Shown piece by piece: positions 33,507 to 41,247 of a DNA stretch of 64,000 nucleotides; the first letter of the stretch is position 1, and the number at the start of each line of letters is the position of its first letter. Source of the stretch: Bacteroidota bacterium (GTDB lineage Bacteria; Bacteroidota; Bacteroidia; Chitinophagales; Chitinophagaceae). Below the pieces are notes generated by a model. The model searched no databases, was not told where the DNA came from, and worked only from the letters and a program-made list of their open reading frames with translations. The stretch spans positions 186,001-250,000 of the forward strand of contig VBAR01000002.1 of the NCBI GenBank assembly GCA_005882315.1, read 5' to 3'. The position numbers and the translations under genes are program-made.

Positions 33507-33549
33507 CAACTTGTTAAGATAAAACCATCTGCCAACTTAGGCTTAGCTA

Positions 33550-33582
33550 TTGCAGTCTTATCCTCGTATTCTTTTATCTTTG
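33550..33582 (+). promoter_or_regulatory. Promoter of lolA
   Basis: TTG at 33550-33552, a 22-nt spacer, then TATCTTTG at 33575-33582. This is a good match to the Bacteroidota -33/-7 promoter. The expected start near 33589 gives a leader of about 36 nt. Confidence 0.6.
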
Positions 33583-33583
33583 C

Positions 33584-33603
33584 CCGTCTTGTAAAAGACG
33601 GGG
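33584..33603 (+). other. Hairpin at the 5' end of the lolA leader
   Basis: CCCGTCTT pairs with AAGACGGG around a four-base loop (GTAA), directly after the -7 box. A hairpin at the very 5' end of an mRNA often stabilises it, and transcription start may fall within or just before the left arm. Confidence 0.45.
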
Positions 33604-33624
33604 TCACCAAAAAATATTTTATAG

Positions 33625-34272
33625 ATGAAACAAATTTTTACATTTCTTTTAAGCTTGGGTATATCAGCTATATCTCTGGCGCAAACCGGTAGCCAGGACG
33701 CTAAAAAAGTCCTGGATGGTGTGAGTGAAAAGTTTAAGACTTTCAAAACAGTAAATGCCAGCTTTTCGTATAAAGTGGAAAATGCAGCCGGTAAAAACCT
33801 TTCTACAAAAAAAGGAACAGTTTGGATGAAAGGAACTAAATATCGTGTTAGTTTCAGCGGCCAGGAAATTTTTTGCGACGGAAAAACAGTTTGGAACTAT
33901 GATAAAGCAGCGAACGAAGTTACCATCAGCAGCCTTGATGCATCTGGAAGCACCCTGAGTCCACAGAAATTGTTTACCAATTTTTACGATAAAGACTTTA
34001 CTTATTTCCTGAAAGGAGAGAAGAAAGAAGGCGGTAAAACTTTGCAGGAAATAGAAATGACGCCTACTGATAAAAGTAAAGCATTCAGTAAAGTGAATGT
34101 AATGGTGGATAAAACGGCTAAAACAATTTACAGCACAAAGGTAACCGAGAAAGCCGGAAGCAAATACAGTTACACAGTAACTACGATGAAATCAAACGCA
34201 ACAATTGCTGACTCACAGTTTGTTTTTGATAAGAAAAAATATCCCGGCGTGGAAGAAGTAGATCTGAGATAA
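33625..34272 (+). CDS. lolA: Outer-membrane lipoprotein carrier LolA
   Basis: A 215-residue periplasmic protein (signal peptide 'MKQIFTFLLSLGISAISLAQ'). The LolA fold shows in 'DGVSEKFKTFKTVNASFSYKV', 'KGTVWMKGTKYRVSFSGQEIFCDGKTVWNYDKAANEVTISSLD', 'SPQKLFTNFYDKDFTYFLKGE' and 'IEMTPTDKSKAFSKVNVMVDK'. It accepts lipoproteins from the LolCDE complex and carries them to the outer membrane. Length is normal. The transcript ends at a hairpin 22 bp after the stop codon. The position behind ftsK is common in Bacteroidota. Confidence 0.87.
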   Translation: MKQIFTFLLSLGISAISLAQTGSQDAKKVLDGVSEKFKTFKTVNASFSYKVENAAGKNLSTKKGTVWMKGTKYRVSFSGQEIFCDGKTVWNYDKAANEVTISSLDASGSTLSPQKLFTNFYDKDFTYFLKGEKKEGGKTLQEIEMTPTDKSKAFSKVNVMVDKTAKTIYSTKVTEKAGSKYSYTVTTMKSNATIADSQFVFDKKKYPGVEEVDLR

Positions 34273-34294
34273 TTACACTTTAAAAATAAATGAT

Positions 34295-34325
34295 AAGAGA
34301 TCGCAGAAATGTGATCTCTTTTTTT
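34295..34325 (+). terminator. Terminator of lolA
   Basis: AAGAGATC (34295-34302) pairs with GATCTCTT (34313-34320) and is followed by more T residues. The convergent DUF4293 gene ends within it. Confidence 0.75.
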
Positions 34326-34743
34326 ATCTCAGCCTGTCAACACTTTTTACAAGCTTTTGATCCTTCCGGATACCCATGACAGCAAGGAGAAGTAGTATTG
34401 GTATTCCAATAGATAAAACTGAACCCAATGCCATATTGCCGCTGGTATATTTTTGTACCTCATTAAAATAAATGAAAAGATTGATCACTGATAAGCCCAG
34501 TGCAGCGAGTGTAAGCCAAAACTGTTGCTCCCTGTTTTTATAAAGAAAAATTATATAAAAGCACCCGGCCGCTAATACTGCTGTTGTTATAAGCAGGATG
34601 AAATTCGAACCGGCATCTAACTTTTCAAAACTTTGTGTTGCATCCGGGTTTAACTTGTTGCCGCTGTAAAAAGGAAACTCATAACTGAATGCGGCACAAA
34701 GAGCCGATACTAATAACCAGATTGATTGAATACGTTGGATCAT
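34324..34743 (-). CDS. DUF4293 family membrane protein
   Basis: A 139-residue protein with four hydrophobic helices, starting 'MIQRIQSIWLLVSALCAAFSYEFPFYSG', the N-terminal hallmark of DUF4293 proteins of Bacteroidota. A lumenal loop of about 20 residues follows helix 1, then three more helices and the basic C-terminus 'GIRKDQKLVKSVDRLR'. The function is unknown. It lies 22 bp downstream of glyA on the same strand and may be co-transcribed with it. Confidence 0.82.
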   Translation of the reverse strand: MIQRIQSIWLLVSALCAAFSYEFPFYSGNKLNPDATQSFEKLDAGSNFILLITTAVLAAGCFYIIFLYKNREQQFWLTLAALGLSVINLFIYFNEVQKYTSGNMALGSVLSIGIPILLLLAVMGIRKDQKLVKSVDRLR

Positions 34744-34765
34744 GATTTATTTATTTAATCAGTGT

Positions 34766-36043
34766 TTATCCTAATTCGGGATATAATGGAAACTGTTGCA
34801 TGAATTCTTTTACTTCTGATTTTACAGATCCGATCAATGCAGCATCGTCAGCATTCATCAATATTTTATCAATTAACGAAACTACTGTTTCCATATGAGC
34901 TTCTTTCATGCCTCTTGTTGTAATGGCGGGTACGCCTACACGGATGCCCGATGTAACAAAAGGAGATTTATCATCGAAAGGAACAGCATTTTTATTTAAA
35001 GTAATATGTGCTTTATCCAATGTTTCCTGGGCTTTTTTACCGGTAAGATTTTTATTCCGGAGATCGATCAGCATTAAATGATTATCTGTTCCGTTGCTTA
35101 TTAAATTATAACCGCGGCTTACAAATGCTTTGGCCATTGCCTGCGCATTGCTGATCACCTGCTGACCATAGGCTTTAAAATCTTCTGAAAGTATTTCACC
35201 GAATGAAACTGCCTTGGCTGCAATCACATGTTCAAGTGGGCCACCTTGTGAACCGGGGAATACCGCCAGGTCAAGTAATGAACTCATCATTCTTAAATTT
35301 CCTTTCGGATCTTTTAATCCCCATGGATTTTCAAAATCATGACGAAGCATGATGATACCGCCTCTTGGCCCACGCAATGTCTTATGCGTAGTTGAAGAAA
35401 TAATATGACAATGATCAAACGGGTCATTTAATAAACCAGTTGCAATCAAACCCGCAGGATGTGCTATATCAGCAAAAACAACAGCACCTATTTCATCGGC
35501 TATTGTACGAATACGTTTATAATCCCAGTCGCGGCTATAAGCTGATGCACCACAAATGATCATCTTTGGTTTTTCAGCACGGGCCTTTGCTTCGAGTTGT
35601 TCATAATCAACAATCCCTTCTTTAGTAACACCATAATGTAATGCCTGGTATGTTTTGCCGCTGAAGTTTGCCGGGCTGCCATGCGTTAAGTGACCACCCA
35701 TACTAAGATCAAGTCCCAGAAATTTTTCGCCGGGTTTCATTACTGCAAGAAACACAGCACCATTAGCCGAAGCCCCGCTATGTGGCTGCACATTTGCCCA
35801 ACTGCAGTTGAATACTTTTTTTAAACGTTCAATTGCAAGTGTTTCTATTTCATCCACTACTTCGCAACCACCATAATATCTTTTGCCGGGATAACCTTCT
35901 GCATATTTATTAGTAGGTACGGTTCCCATTGCCTGCATTACTTCCAATGAAGTAAAATTTTCTGATGCGATGAGTTCAATGCCATTGCGCTGCCGATCGA
36001 GTTCTTTACGAATGAGATCAAAAACCAATTTGTCTTTTTGCAT
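34766..36043 (-). CDS. glyA: Serine hydroxymethyltransferase
   Basis: A 425-residue PLP enzyme that interconverts serine and glycine with tetrahydrofolate. Blocks seen: '[14 protein letters not shown]', '[23 protein letters not shown]', '[15 protein letters not shown]', '[13 protein letters not shown]' and the PLP-lysine site '[19 protein letters not shown]'. The start is the ATG at 36043 ('[11 protein letters not shown]'); the in-frame codons upstream belong to the CCACAGAG repeat. It supplies one-carbon units. The DUF4293 gene follows. Confidence 0.95.
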   Translation of the reverse strand: MQKDKLVFDLIRKELDRQRNGIELIASENFTSLEVMQAMGTVPTNKYAEGYPGKRYYGGCEVVDEIETLAIERLKKVFNCSWANVQPHSGASANGAVFLAVMKPGEKFLGLDLSMGGHLTHGSPANFSGKTYQALHYGVTKEGIVDYEQLEAKARAEKPKMIICGASAYSRDWDYKRIRTIADEIGAVVFADIAHPAGLIATGLLNDPFDHCHIISSTTHKTLRGPRGGIIMLRHDFENPWGLKDPKGNLRMMSSLLDLAVFPGSQGGPLEHVIAAKAVSFGEILSEDFKAYGQQVISNAQAMAKAFVSRGYNLISNGTDNHLMLIDLRNKNLTGKKAQETLDKAHITLNKNAVPFDDKSPFVTSGIRVGVPAITTRGMKEAHMETVVSLIDKILMNADDAALIGSVKSEVKEFMQQFPLYPELG

Positions 36044-36055
36044 TTTTATTGGGCC

Positions 36056-36134
36056 ACTGAGGGCCACAGAGGAAAAGAGTTACACAGAGAATTTCTCAGT
36101 GGTTCTCTATTATTCTCAGCGGTTCTCTGTGGGC
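36056..36134. repeat. CCACAGAG-family palindromic repeat upstream of glyA
   Basis: GGCCACTGAGGGCCACAGAG on the left is mirrored by CTCAGTGGTTCTCT and GCGGTTCTCTGTGGG on the right, giving a long imperfect hairpin. It is the same family as the copy at 12479-12562. It occupies the glyA 5' flank, where a promoter would be expected. Confidence 0.8.
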
Positions 36135-36139
36135 TGAAG

Positions 36140-36215
36140 TTTGATGAATAGAATTGTTTCAGTATAAGAGTGCGACGCAACAAAAGTTAAATAGTAATAA
36201 TTAAGCCGGTAACAC
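36140..36215 (-). repeat. Dispersed ~75-bp repeat, inverted copy
   Basis: TTGATGAATAGAATT, AGTATAAGAGTGCGACGCAA and GGTAACAC occur here in order. Their reverse complement is found in the same order at 27869-27943. The core GTTGCGTCGCACTCTTATACT is identical in both. Confidence 0.8.
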
Positions 36216-36321
36216 AATTATATGGTTGCAAAAATAAGGCTGCTGCAGTTGTGCAGGCCGGTAGGTGAATAAGTTTTTGTTTGTCAATAATTCGCTATTT
36301 TCACGGGCTTTTAAAACTACC

Positions 36322-37314
36322 ATGAAGGCTATAATTCCCGTAGCGGGTGCAGGCACAAAGCTGCGTCCCCATACATATACACAACCGAAGGCTCTCATTC
36401 CATTGGCAGGTAAAACGATATTGAGTATTATCGTTGACCAGTTGAAGCAAGCCGGTATTACCGAATTCATTTTTATTGTCGGCTATCTTGGCGAAAAGAT
36501 CGAGGACTACATGCATCAACAATATCCTGAACTCAAAACAGATTTTGTTTTTCAGCAAGACAGGCAGGGTGTTGGTCATGCCGTAAAACTAACCCGGGAT
36601 TTAGTAGGTGGTGATGAAGTATTTGTAGTGCTTGGCGATACGATCGCTGAGTTTGATTTGAAGGAGGTGCTTGACAGTCCTTTTAGCATGCTGGGTGTAA
36701 GAAAGGTGGATGATCCGAGAGATTTTGGCGTAGCAGAACTGGATGAAGATGGAATGGTAAACCATGTGGTAGAAAAACCACAAATGCCAAAAAGCAACCA
36801 GGCTTTGGTGGGGTTATATAAAATAAAGGAATCTGCGATGTTGTTTGACTGTTTGGAGAACAATATCCGGCAGGGGCTGAGAAGCCAGGGTGCTTACAGT
36901 CTTACAGATGCTTTGGACTGCATGATAAAATCAGGAGCTAAGTTCAAAAGTTTTAAAGTGGATAACTGGTTTGACTGTGGTAAGATGGAAACACTGCTTG
37001 AAAGCAATGCAACCTTGTTGAAAAAATATGGTGGCAATGTGAATAAGGATCATGGCTTTGAAAATACCGTTATTATTCCACCAGTAAGTATTGGGGGAGG
37101 TTGCAATATTAAAAACTCCATTATAGGCCCGAACGTTGCCATTGGCGAAAACACTACTATAGATTATTCAATTATAAAAAGCTCCATCATCGGTTCATTT
37201 TCTAACCTCTTTGATATTGTGCTTGACAACTCTCTTATCGGCAGTGATACAGGCATAGTAGGAGAAAGCCGCACTTTGAATATTGGAGACAATACTGAGA
37301 TCGACCTTGGTTGA
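36322..37314 (+). CDS. Sugar-1-phosphate nucleotidyltransferase
   Basis: A 330-residue enzyme. The nucleotidyltransferase domain starts 'MKAIIPVAGAGTKLRPHTYTQPKALIPLAGKTIL', with the G-x-G-x-x-x-R loop and the conserved PKAL, then 'VFVVLGDTIAEFDL' as the metal site. It ends in a left-handed beta-helix with hexapeptide repeats ('GGGCNIKNSIIGPNVAIGENTTIDYSIIKSSIIGS'). It resembles glucose-1-phosphate thymidylyl/uridylyl or mannose-1-phosphate guanylyltransferases and would make a nucleotide sugar for surface glycans. The substrate is not resolved. The ATG at 36322 is the only start consistent with the family N-terminus. Confidence 0.87.
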   Translation: MKAIIPVAGAGTKLRPHTYTQPKALIPLAGKTILSIIVDQLKQAGITEFIFIVGYLGEKIEDYMHQQYPELKTDFVFQQDRQGVGHAVKLTRDLVGGDEVFVVLGDTIAEFDLKEVLDSPFSMLGVRKVDDPRDFGVAELDEDGMVNHVVEKPQMPKSNQALVGLYKIKESAMLFDCLENNIRQGLRSQGAYSLTDALDCMIKSGAKFKSFKVDNWFDCGKMETLLESNATLLKKYGGNVNKDHGFENTVIIPPVSIGGGCNIKNSIIGPNVAIGENTTIDYSIIKSSIIGSFSNLFDIVLDNSLIGSDTGIVGESRTLNIGDNTEIDLG

Positions 37315-37316
37315 TG

Positions 37317-37449
37317 AACCCCCATCCCCTAAAGGGGAGTAATGAAAATACTTTCTCTTTTGTAACTTCATTTCTAATTCAAATAATTTTATCTCCAAAT
37401 AAAAATTGTTATGACGGAACTAAGTTCCCCCTTTAGGGGGACAGGGGGC
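37317..37449. repeat. REP-like inverted doublet, right copy inside a coding sequence
   Basis: ACCCCCATCCCCTAAAGGGG (within 37317-37338) and TTCCCCCTTTAGGGGGACAG (within 37425-37449) are inverted copies about 90 bp apart, the same arrangement as at 27788-28002. The right copy is read as codons for 'SSPFRGTGGF' at the N-terminus of the next protein. Confidence 0.75.
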
Positions 37450-38394
37450 TTTTCTAATCGCATCACAAAATTGTTTGGTATACAGTATCCCATTATCCAG
37501 GCAGGAATGATATGGGCAAGCGGCTGGCGGCTGGCAAGTGCTGTAAGTAATGCAGGTGGATTAGGATTGATCGGCAGCGGGAGTATGTATCCGGATGTTT
37601 TGCGTGAGCATATTCAAAAATGCAAAGCTGCTACCTCCAAGCCATTTGGTGTAAATGTTCCTTTATTGTACCCGGATATTGACAAGCATATTCAAATCAT
37701 TATTGAAGAAGGAGTAAAGATCGTTTTTACAAGTGCTGGCAACCCCAAAACATGGACATCTGTTCTAAAAGAAAAAGGAATAACTGTAGTGCATGTGGTG
37801 AGTTCATCAAAGTTTGCAAAGAAGGCAGAAGAAGCAGGTTGCGATGCGGTGGTGGCAGAAGGCTTTGAAGCTGGTGGGCATAATGGGAGAGAAGAAACGA
37901 CGACAATGGTTTTGATACCTGCCGTTGCAAATGCAGTAAATATTCCGGTAATGGCCGCAGGAGGTATTGCAACAGGCAAGCAAATGCTTGCAACAATGGT
38001 CTTGGGCGCAGAAGGTGTGCAGGTGGGCAGCCGTTTCGTTGCAAGCGAAGAAGCTTCATCTCATATTAGTTTTAAGAATGCTGTTATCAATTCCAATGAG
38101 GGAGATACGATTCTTACAATGAAGCAATTGACACCGGTGAGGCTAATCAAAAATAAATTCTTTGAGGCGGTGCAAAATGCTGAACAAAAGGGGGCTTCGG
38201 TAGATGAACTAAAGCAGTTGCTTGGACGGGCAAGGGCTAAAAAAGGAATGTTCGAAGGCGACCTTAACGAAGGTGAACTAGAAATTGGACAGGTCAGCTC
38301 ACTCATTAAAAATATTTTACCAGCGGCAGCTATTGTGGATGAAATATGGTCTGAGTTCATAAATGCTTTGGCCAGTCCAGTGAAAAAGCTCTAA
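37411..38394 (+). CDS. Nitronate monooxygenase-like flavin oxidoreductase
   Basis: A 327-residue FMN TIM-barrel enzyme of the NPD/nitronate monooxygenase family: 'FGIQYPIIQAGMIWASGWRLASAVSNAGGLGLIGSGSM', 'FGVNVPLLYPDID', 'VHVVSSSKFAKKAEEAGCDAVVAEGFEAGGHNG' with the conserved His, and 'MAAGGIATGKQMLATMVLGAEGVQVGSRFV' for FMN phosphate binding. It could oxidise nitronates or act as an enoyl reductase-like protein. Related proteins usually begin directly before 'NRIT'; here 'MTELSSPFRGTGGFS' precedes it, of which about ten residues come from a REP-like repeat. The catalytic core is intact. Confidence 0.85.
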   Translation: MTELSSPFRGTGGFSNRITKLFGIQYPIIQAGMIWASGWRLASAVSNAGGLGLIGSGSMYPDVLREHIQKCKAATSKPFGVNVPLLYPDIDKHIQIIIEEGVKIVFTSAGNPKTWTSVLKEKGITVVHVVSSSKFAKKAEEAGCDAVVAEGFEAGGHNGREETTTMVLIPAVANAVNIPVMAAGGIATGKQMLATMVLGAEGVQVGSRFVASEEASSHISFKNAVINSNEGDTILTMKQLTPVRLIKNKFFEAVQNAEQKGASVDELKQLLGRARAKKGMFEGDLNEGELEIGQVSSLIKNILPAAAIVDEIWSEFINALASPVKKL

Positions 38395-38451
38395 ATTTGA
38401 TTTGTGTTGTTTCGTAGCCATGAGGATTTATTTGCACCTTAAACCTTTTTT

Positions 38452-38847
38452 ATGAAAAGGACGCTATTGATACTTTTAATGTCTGTCGGCTGCACTGCAG
38501 CGGCATATGCTAACGCTGATCCCGATCCAGGTACTGGTAAGGGTAAGAAAGATGATGTAAATGGGATAGTGACGGATGGCGAGGAAAAGAAGCCACTCAA
38601 AGATGTTAGCATTACAGCTTATCTCTCTTCAAAGAAAGAAAAAATAGTATTAACTGATGAAGATGGGGGCTATTCTTTTGATGAGTTGAAGCCAGGCACC
38701 TACAAATTCGTTTTTGAAAAAACCGGTTATAAGAAAGTGGTAAAAGAAAAAGTAATTGTAAAAGTTGATGAAGCTTTTCAATTAAAAGTTGAAATGCTTG
38801 AGGATAAAGATTCTGATCTGATGCCTTCTCCATTCCATTTTTATTAA
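38452..38847 (+). CDS. Exported carboxypeptidase-regulatory-like domain protein
   Basis: A 131-residue protein with a signal peptide ('MKRTLLILLMSVGCTAAAYANA'). It has one carboxypeptidase regulatory-like beta-sandwich: 'VNGIVTDGEEKKPLKDVSITAYLSSKKEKIVLTDEDGGYSFDELKPGTYKFVFEKTGYKKVVKEKVIV'. This fold is common as an N-terminal extension of TonB-dependent receptors, but here it stands alone in the periplasm or at the surface. The function is unknown. A strong terminator follows. Confidence 0.8.
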   Translation: MKRTLLILLMSVGCTAAAYANADPDPGTGKGKKDDVNGIVTDGEEKKPLKDVSITAYLSSKKEKIVLTDEDGGYSFDELKPGTYKFVFEKTGYKKVVKEKVIVKVDEAFQLKVEMLEDKDSDLMPSPFHFY

Positions 38848-38873
38848 AACTGATTTCAGAATAGTTTAAATGA

Positions 38874-38905
38874 AAAGTCCCGCTGTTTAGCGGGACTTTC
38901 TTTTT
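38874..38905 (+). terminator. Strong hairpin terminator
   Basis: AAAGTCCCGCT (38874-38884) pairs perfectly with AGCGGGACTTT (38889-38899), followed by a T-rich tail (TTTTT at 38901-38905). Confidence 0.85.
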
Positions 38906-38932
38906 CTGCAAGCACATGGTTTAATGGTTGGT

Positions 38933-39763
38933 TCAGTCGATATCAATATTAAAATCGTCACCGGCTTCATCATCTATATTAAAGCTTTTATGCTTTTCAA
39001 GAAAGCTGCGGTACTTGTTATAAACGTTAGTCGGCTGTTTTTTCCCGTTAATGAATAACTCACCGTCTTTATGCTTTACGGTATAACCTTGTTTTTTATT
39101 GATCAGGCCCTCTTTTTCAAGTCCATCAACAAAAGTTTTATATTCTTTCAATTCCACTTTAGCTTTTTCAATTTCTACTTTAGCTTTCTCCAATGATTTT
39201 TCTATTTCGGGGCCGATATTTTTGAGTTCTTTCTCCACGTTTTTAATTTCTTCTTTCATTTTGTCCATATCCAGTTCCATTTTCAGTTTTTCCATATCTA
39301 CTTCTTTCAGGCTTTGTTCCAATTCTGTTTTAATTTTTGAAAAATCCACTTCACGCAAAGCTTTTTGCACTTCGGCTTTTATCTTTTCGCCATCAACTTT
39401 TGCAAGTGACTGACTAAGCTCCTCCTGCATTTTCTTCATGTCCACATCTCTTAATGCTTTTTCTAATTCAAGGTGGATTTTTGAAGCGTCAAATTCCTTC
39501 ATTGCCTTTTCTACTTCTTTCATAGCGTTTTTCATCTCCGCATCAATATTTACATTATCAAGTTCTTCTAAAGCTTCATCCAGGTCACGGACTTTTTTCT
39601 CACTGCCTGCTTTTGCTTTTTTAGGGGGGACAGTGTCCGAATATTCTTTGTCTGTAAAATGAAAAGCTTCGCCCTGGAAATCCCATGATATTAAAATGAG
39701 GGAAACGCTGATAAGGGCAGCAGCGATCAATGTAAGTCTGAAGACAGGTGTCTTTGGTTTCAT
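38933..39763 (-). CDS. Membrane-anchored coiled-coil protein with tandem repeats
   Basis: A 276-residue protein. One membrane segment near the N-terminus ('FRLTLIAAALISVSLILISW') is followed by a short linker. About residues 60-190 are then built of degenerate ~18-residue repeats of the form L-E-x-A-L-R-D-V-D-x-x-K-M ('LELEKALRDVDMKKMQEEL', 'AEVQKALREVDFSKIKTEL', 'TELEQSLKEVDMEKLKMEL'). These are strongly helical and charged. The C-terminal part ('GYTVKHKDGELFINGKKQPTNVYNKYRSFLEKHKSFNID') looks like a small folded domain, with an acidic tail. No family name can be given with confidence. It may be an envelope spacer or the sensor partner of a neighbour. Confidence 0.72.
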   Translation of the reverse strand: MKPKTPVFRLTLIAAALISVSLILISWDFQGEAFHFTDKEYSDTVPPKKAKAGSEKKVRDLDEALEELDNVNIDAEMKNAMKEVEKAMKEFDASKIHLELEKALRDVDMKKMQEELSQSLAKVDGEKIKAEVQKALREVDFSKIKTELEQSLKEVDMEKLKMELDMDKMKEEIKNVEKELKNIGPEIEKSLEKAKVEIEKAKVELKEYKTFVDGLEKEGLINKKQGYTVKHKDGELFINGKKQPTNVYNKYRSFLEKHKSFNIDDEAGDDFNIDID

Positions 39764-39870
39764 AAAATGAGTTTTGAGATTAAGAATTTTGTTTTCTGGC
39801 TATACGATATCAAATATACGAGTGATTTCGTATTTCGTTACACTCTTTCTTTTTTGAGGAAAATTTTAAC

Positions 39871-39902
39871 AAAAAAGCCTCCTGTTGAACACAGGAGGCT
39901 TT
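39871..39902 (-). terminator. Terminator of the ABC transporter operon
   Basis: On the minus strand AAAGCCTCCTGT pairs perfectly with ACAGGAGGCTTT around a 5-nt loop and ends in TTTTTT. It lies 20 bp after the stop codon of the permease. Confidence 0.85.
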
Positions 39903-39921
39903 AATAATTTGAGTTGTTTGA

Positions 39922-41238
39922 TCATGATCTCCTGATCCATTTGATCATTTCTTTCCAGGTTGCTTTTTTGCCATATAATAAAATACCAGTGCGGTAAATT
40001 TTTCCAGCAAACCAGGTAGTGAATATGAAACCTGCAACTAATAATGCCATTGAAAGGAATAATTGCCACCAGGGCACTACTTCAGGTACGCCTTTAGCAA
40101 TACGCCCCATCATTACAATTGGCGAAGTAAAAGGTATCATGCTGCCCCAGAATGCCATTGGACTGTCAGGGTTTTCAATTGATGTACTTAGAATGATAAA
40201 GGCAAATATAATTGGCATCATGATCGGCAGCATTAGTGATTGTGCTTCCTGTGGATCTTCATTAATAACACTGCCCACAGACGCAAACAAAGCAGCATAA
40301 AATAAATAGCCGCCGAGAAAATAAAAAAGAAAGCAAGGGATGATCAGCCACCAATTTACATCGTTTACAAAAGTATCTGTTGCACTCATGATCTGAATCG
40401 CAACTGTGTTGTTTGATCCCCCTGGTAAACTTTGTTGGGCCTGCTGCATCTGTTGCATTTGTTCCAGTGTTCCGGATGAAATAAACAATGGTAACAAATT
40501 GACAAGCAGCATAAGGAAAATGATCCATAAAAGCATTTGCGTAAGACCTACTGCTGCTATCCCGATTATTTTTCCCATCATTAATTGGAATGGTTTTACC
40601 GAGGAAACGATAACTTCTGCTATACGGTTTGTTTTTTCTTCCATTACTCCACGCATTACCATAGCTCCAAATATAAACATGGTAATATAGATGATAATAC
40701 CACAACCAAATCCTATGATATAAGGCATTTTATTATTTATCTCTTTTCCTGTGTCGAGTTCATTGGCTATTACCGCTGCATCCTTGCTGGCCTTGTTAAT
40801 TGAATCCAGCAGTTGCCTGTTAATGTTTCTTTCCTGCAGCAATTTATATTCAACGGCTTTTTTCATTTGCCGTTCTATAAATCCCATTGTTTCTATACCA
40901 AGCGATTTTTTTGATTCGATAACATATTTTTTTGCTGCAGTATCAGCATTTACTTTTAATATGCCTGCATACCCTTTTTCCTGGTAGTTGGCAGAGGTAA
41001 CATCATTCGGAAATTCAAAAATTACAAAAGAGGAATCGCTGTCCAGGTTTTTTTGCAGATAACCCGGATCATTGATAACGGCAATTCTTGACTTGTTTTT
41101 TGATTTAAAAGCAAGAAAAGTAGACCCCACGATAAAGAGTACAATTATTATAGGGAACAAAAAAGTAGAGAGCAGGAAAGTTTTGTTTCTTACCCTGGTT
41201 CTATATTCTCTCGATATGATAATCCAGATCTTATTCAT
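39922..41238 (-). CDS. ABC-2 type transporter permease (NatB-like)
   Basis: A 438-residue inner-membrane permease. An N-terminal helix ('TFLLSTFLFPIIIVLFIVGSTFLAF') and a periplasmic domain of ~130 residues are followed by five or six helices ('MPYIIGFGCGIIIYITMFIFGAMVMRGVMEEKTNRIAEVIVSSVKPFQLMMGKIIGIAAVGLTQMLLWIIFLMLL' region). 'GVMEEKTNRIAEVIVSSVKPFQLMMGKI' is the coupling-helix signature of NatB/ABC-2 exporters. It works with the ATPase gene 9 bp upstream. The substrate (sodium, drug or lipid) is unknown. A Gln/Met-rich loop ('LEQMQQMQQAQQSLPGG') is a species-specific oddity. Confidence 0.88.
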   Translation of the reverse strand: MNKIWIIISREYRTRVRNKTFLLSTFLFPIIIVLFIVGSTFLAFKSKNKSRIAVINDPGYLQKNLDSDSSFVIFEFPNDVTSANYQEKGYAGILKVNADTAAKKYVIESKKSLGIETMGFIERQMKKAVEYKLLQERNINRQLLDSINKASKDAAVIANELDTGKEINNKMPYIIGFGCGIIIYITMFIFGAMVMRGVMEEKTNRIAEVIVSSVKPFQLMMGKIIGIAAVGLTQMLLWIIFLMLLVNLLPLFISSGTLEQMQQMQQAQQSLPGGSNNTVAIQIMSATDTFVNDVNWWLIIPCFLFYFLGGYLFYAALFASVGSVINEDPQEAQSLMLPIMMPIIFAFIILSTSIENPDSPMAFWGSMIPFTSPIVMMGRIAKGVPEVVPWWQLFLSMALLVAGFIFTTWFAGKIYRTGILLYGKKATWKEMIKWIRRS

Positions 41239-41247
41239 ACAATAGTT

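Noticed and set aside
34743-34766. Separate promoter between glyA and DUF4293
   Set aside because: Only 22 bp with no -7 box; co-transcription is simpler.
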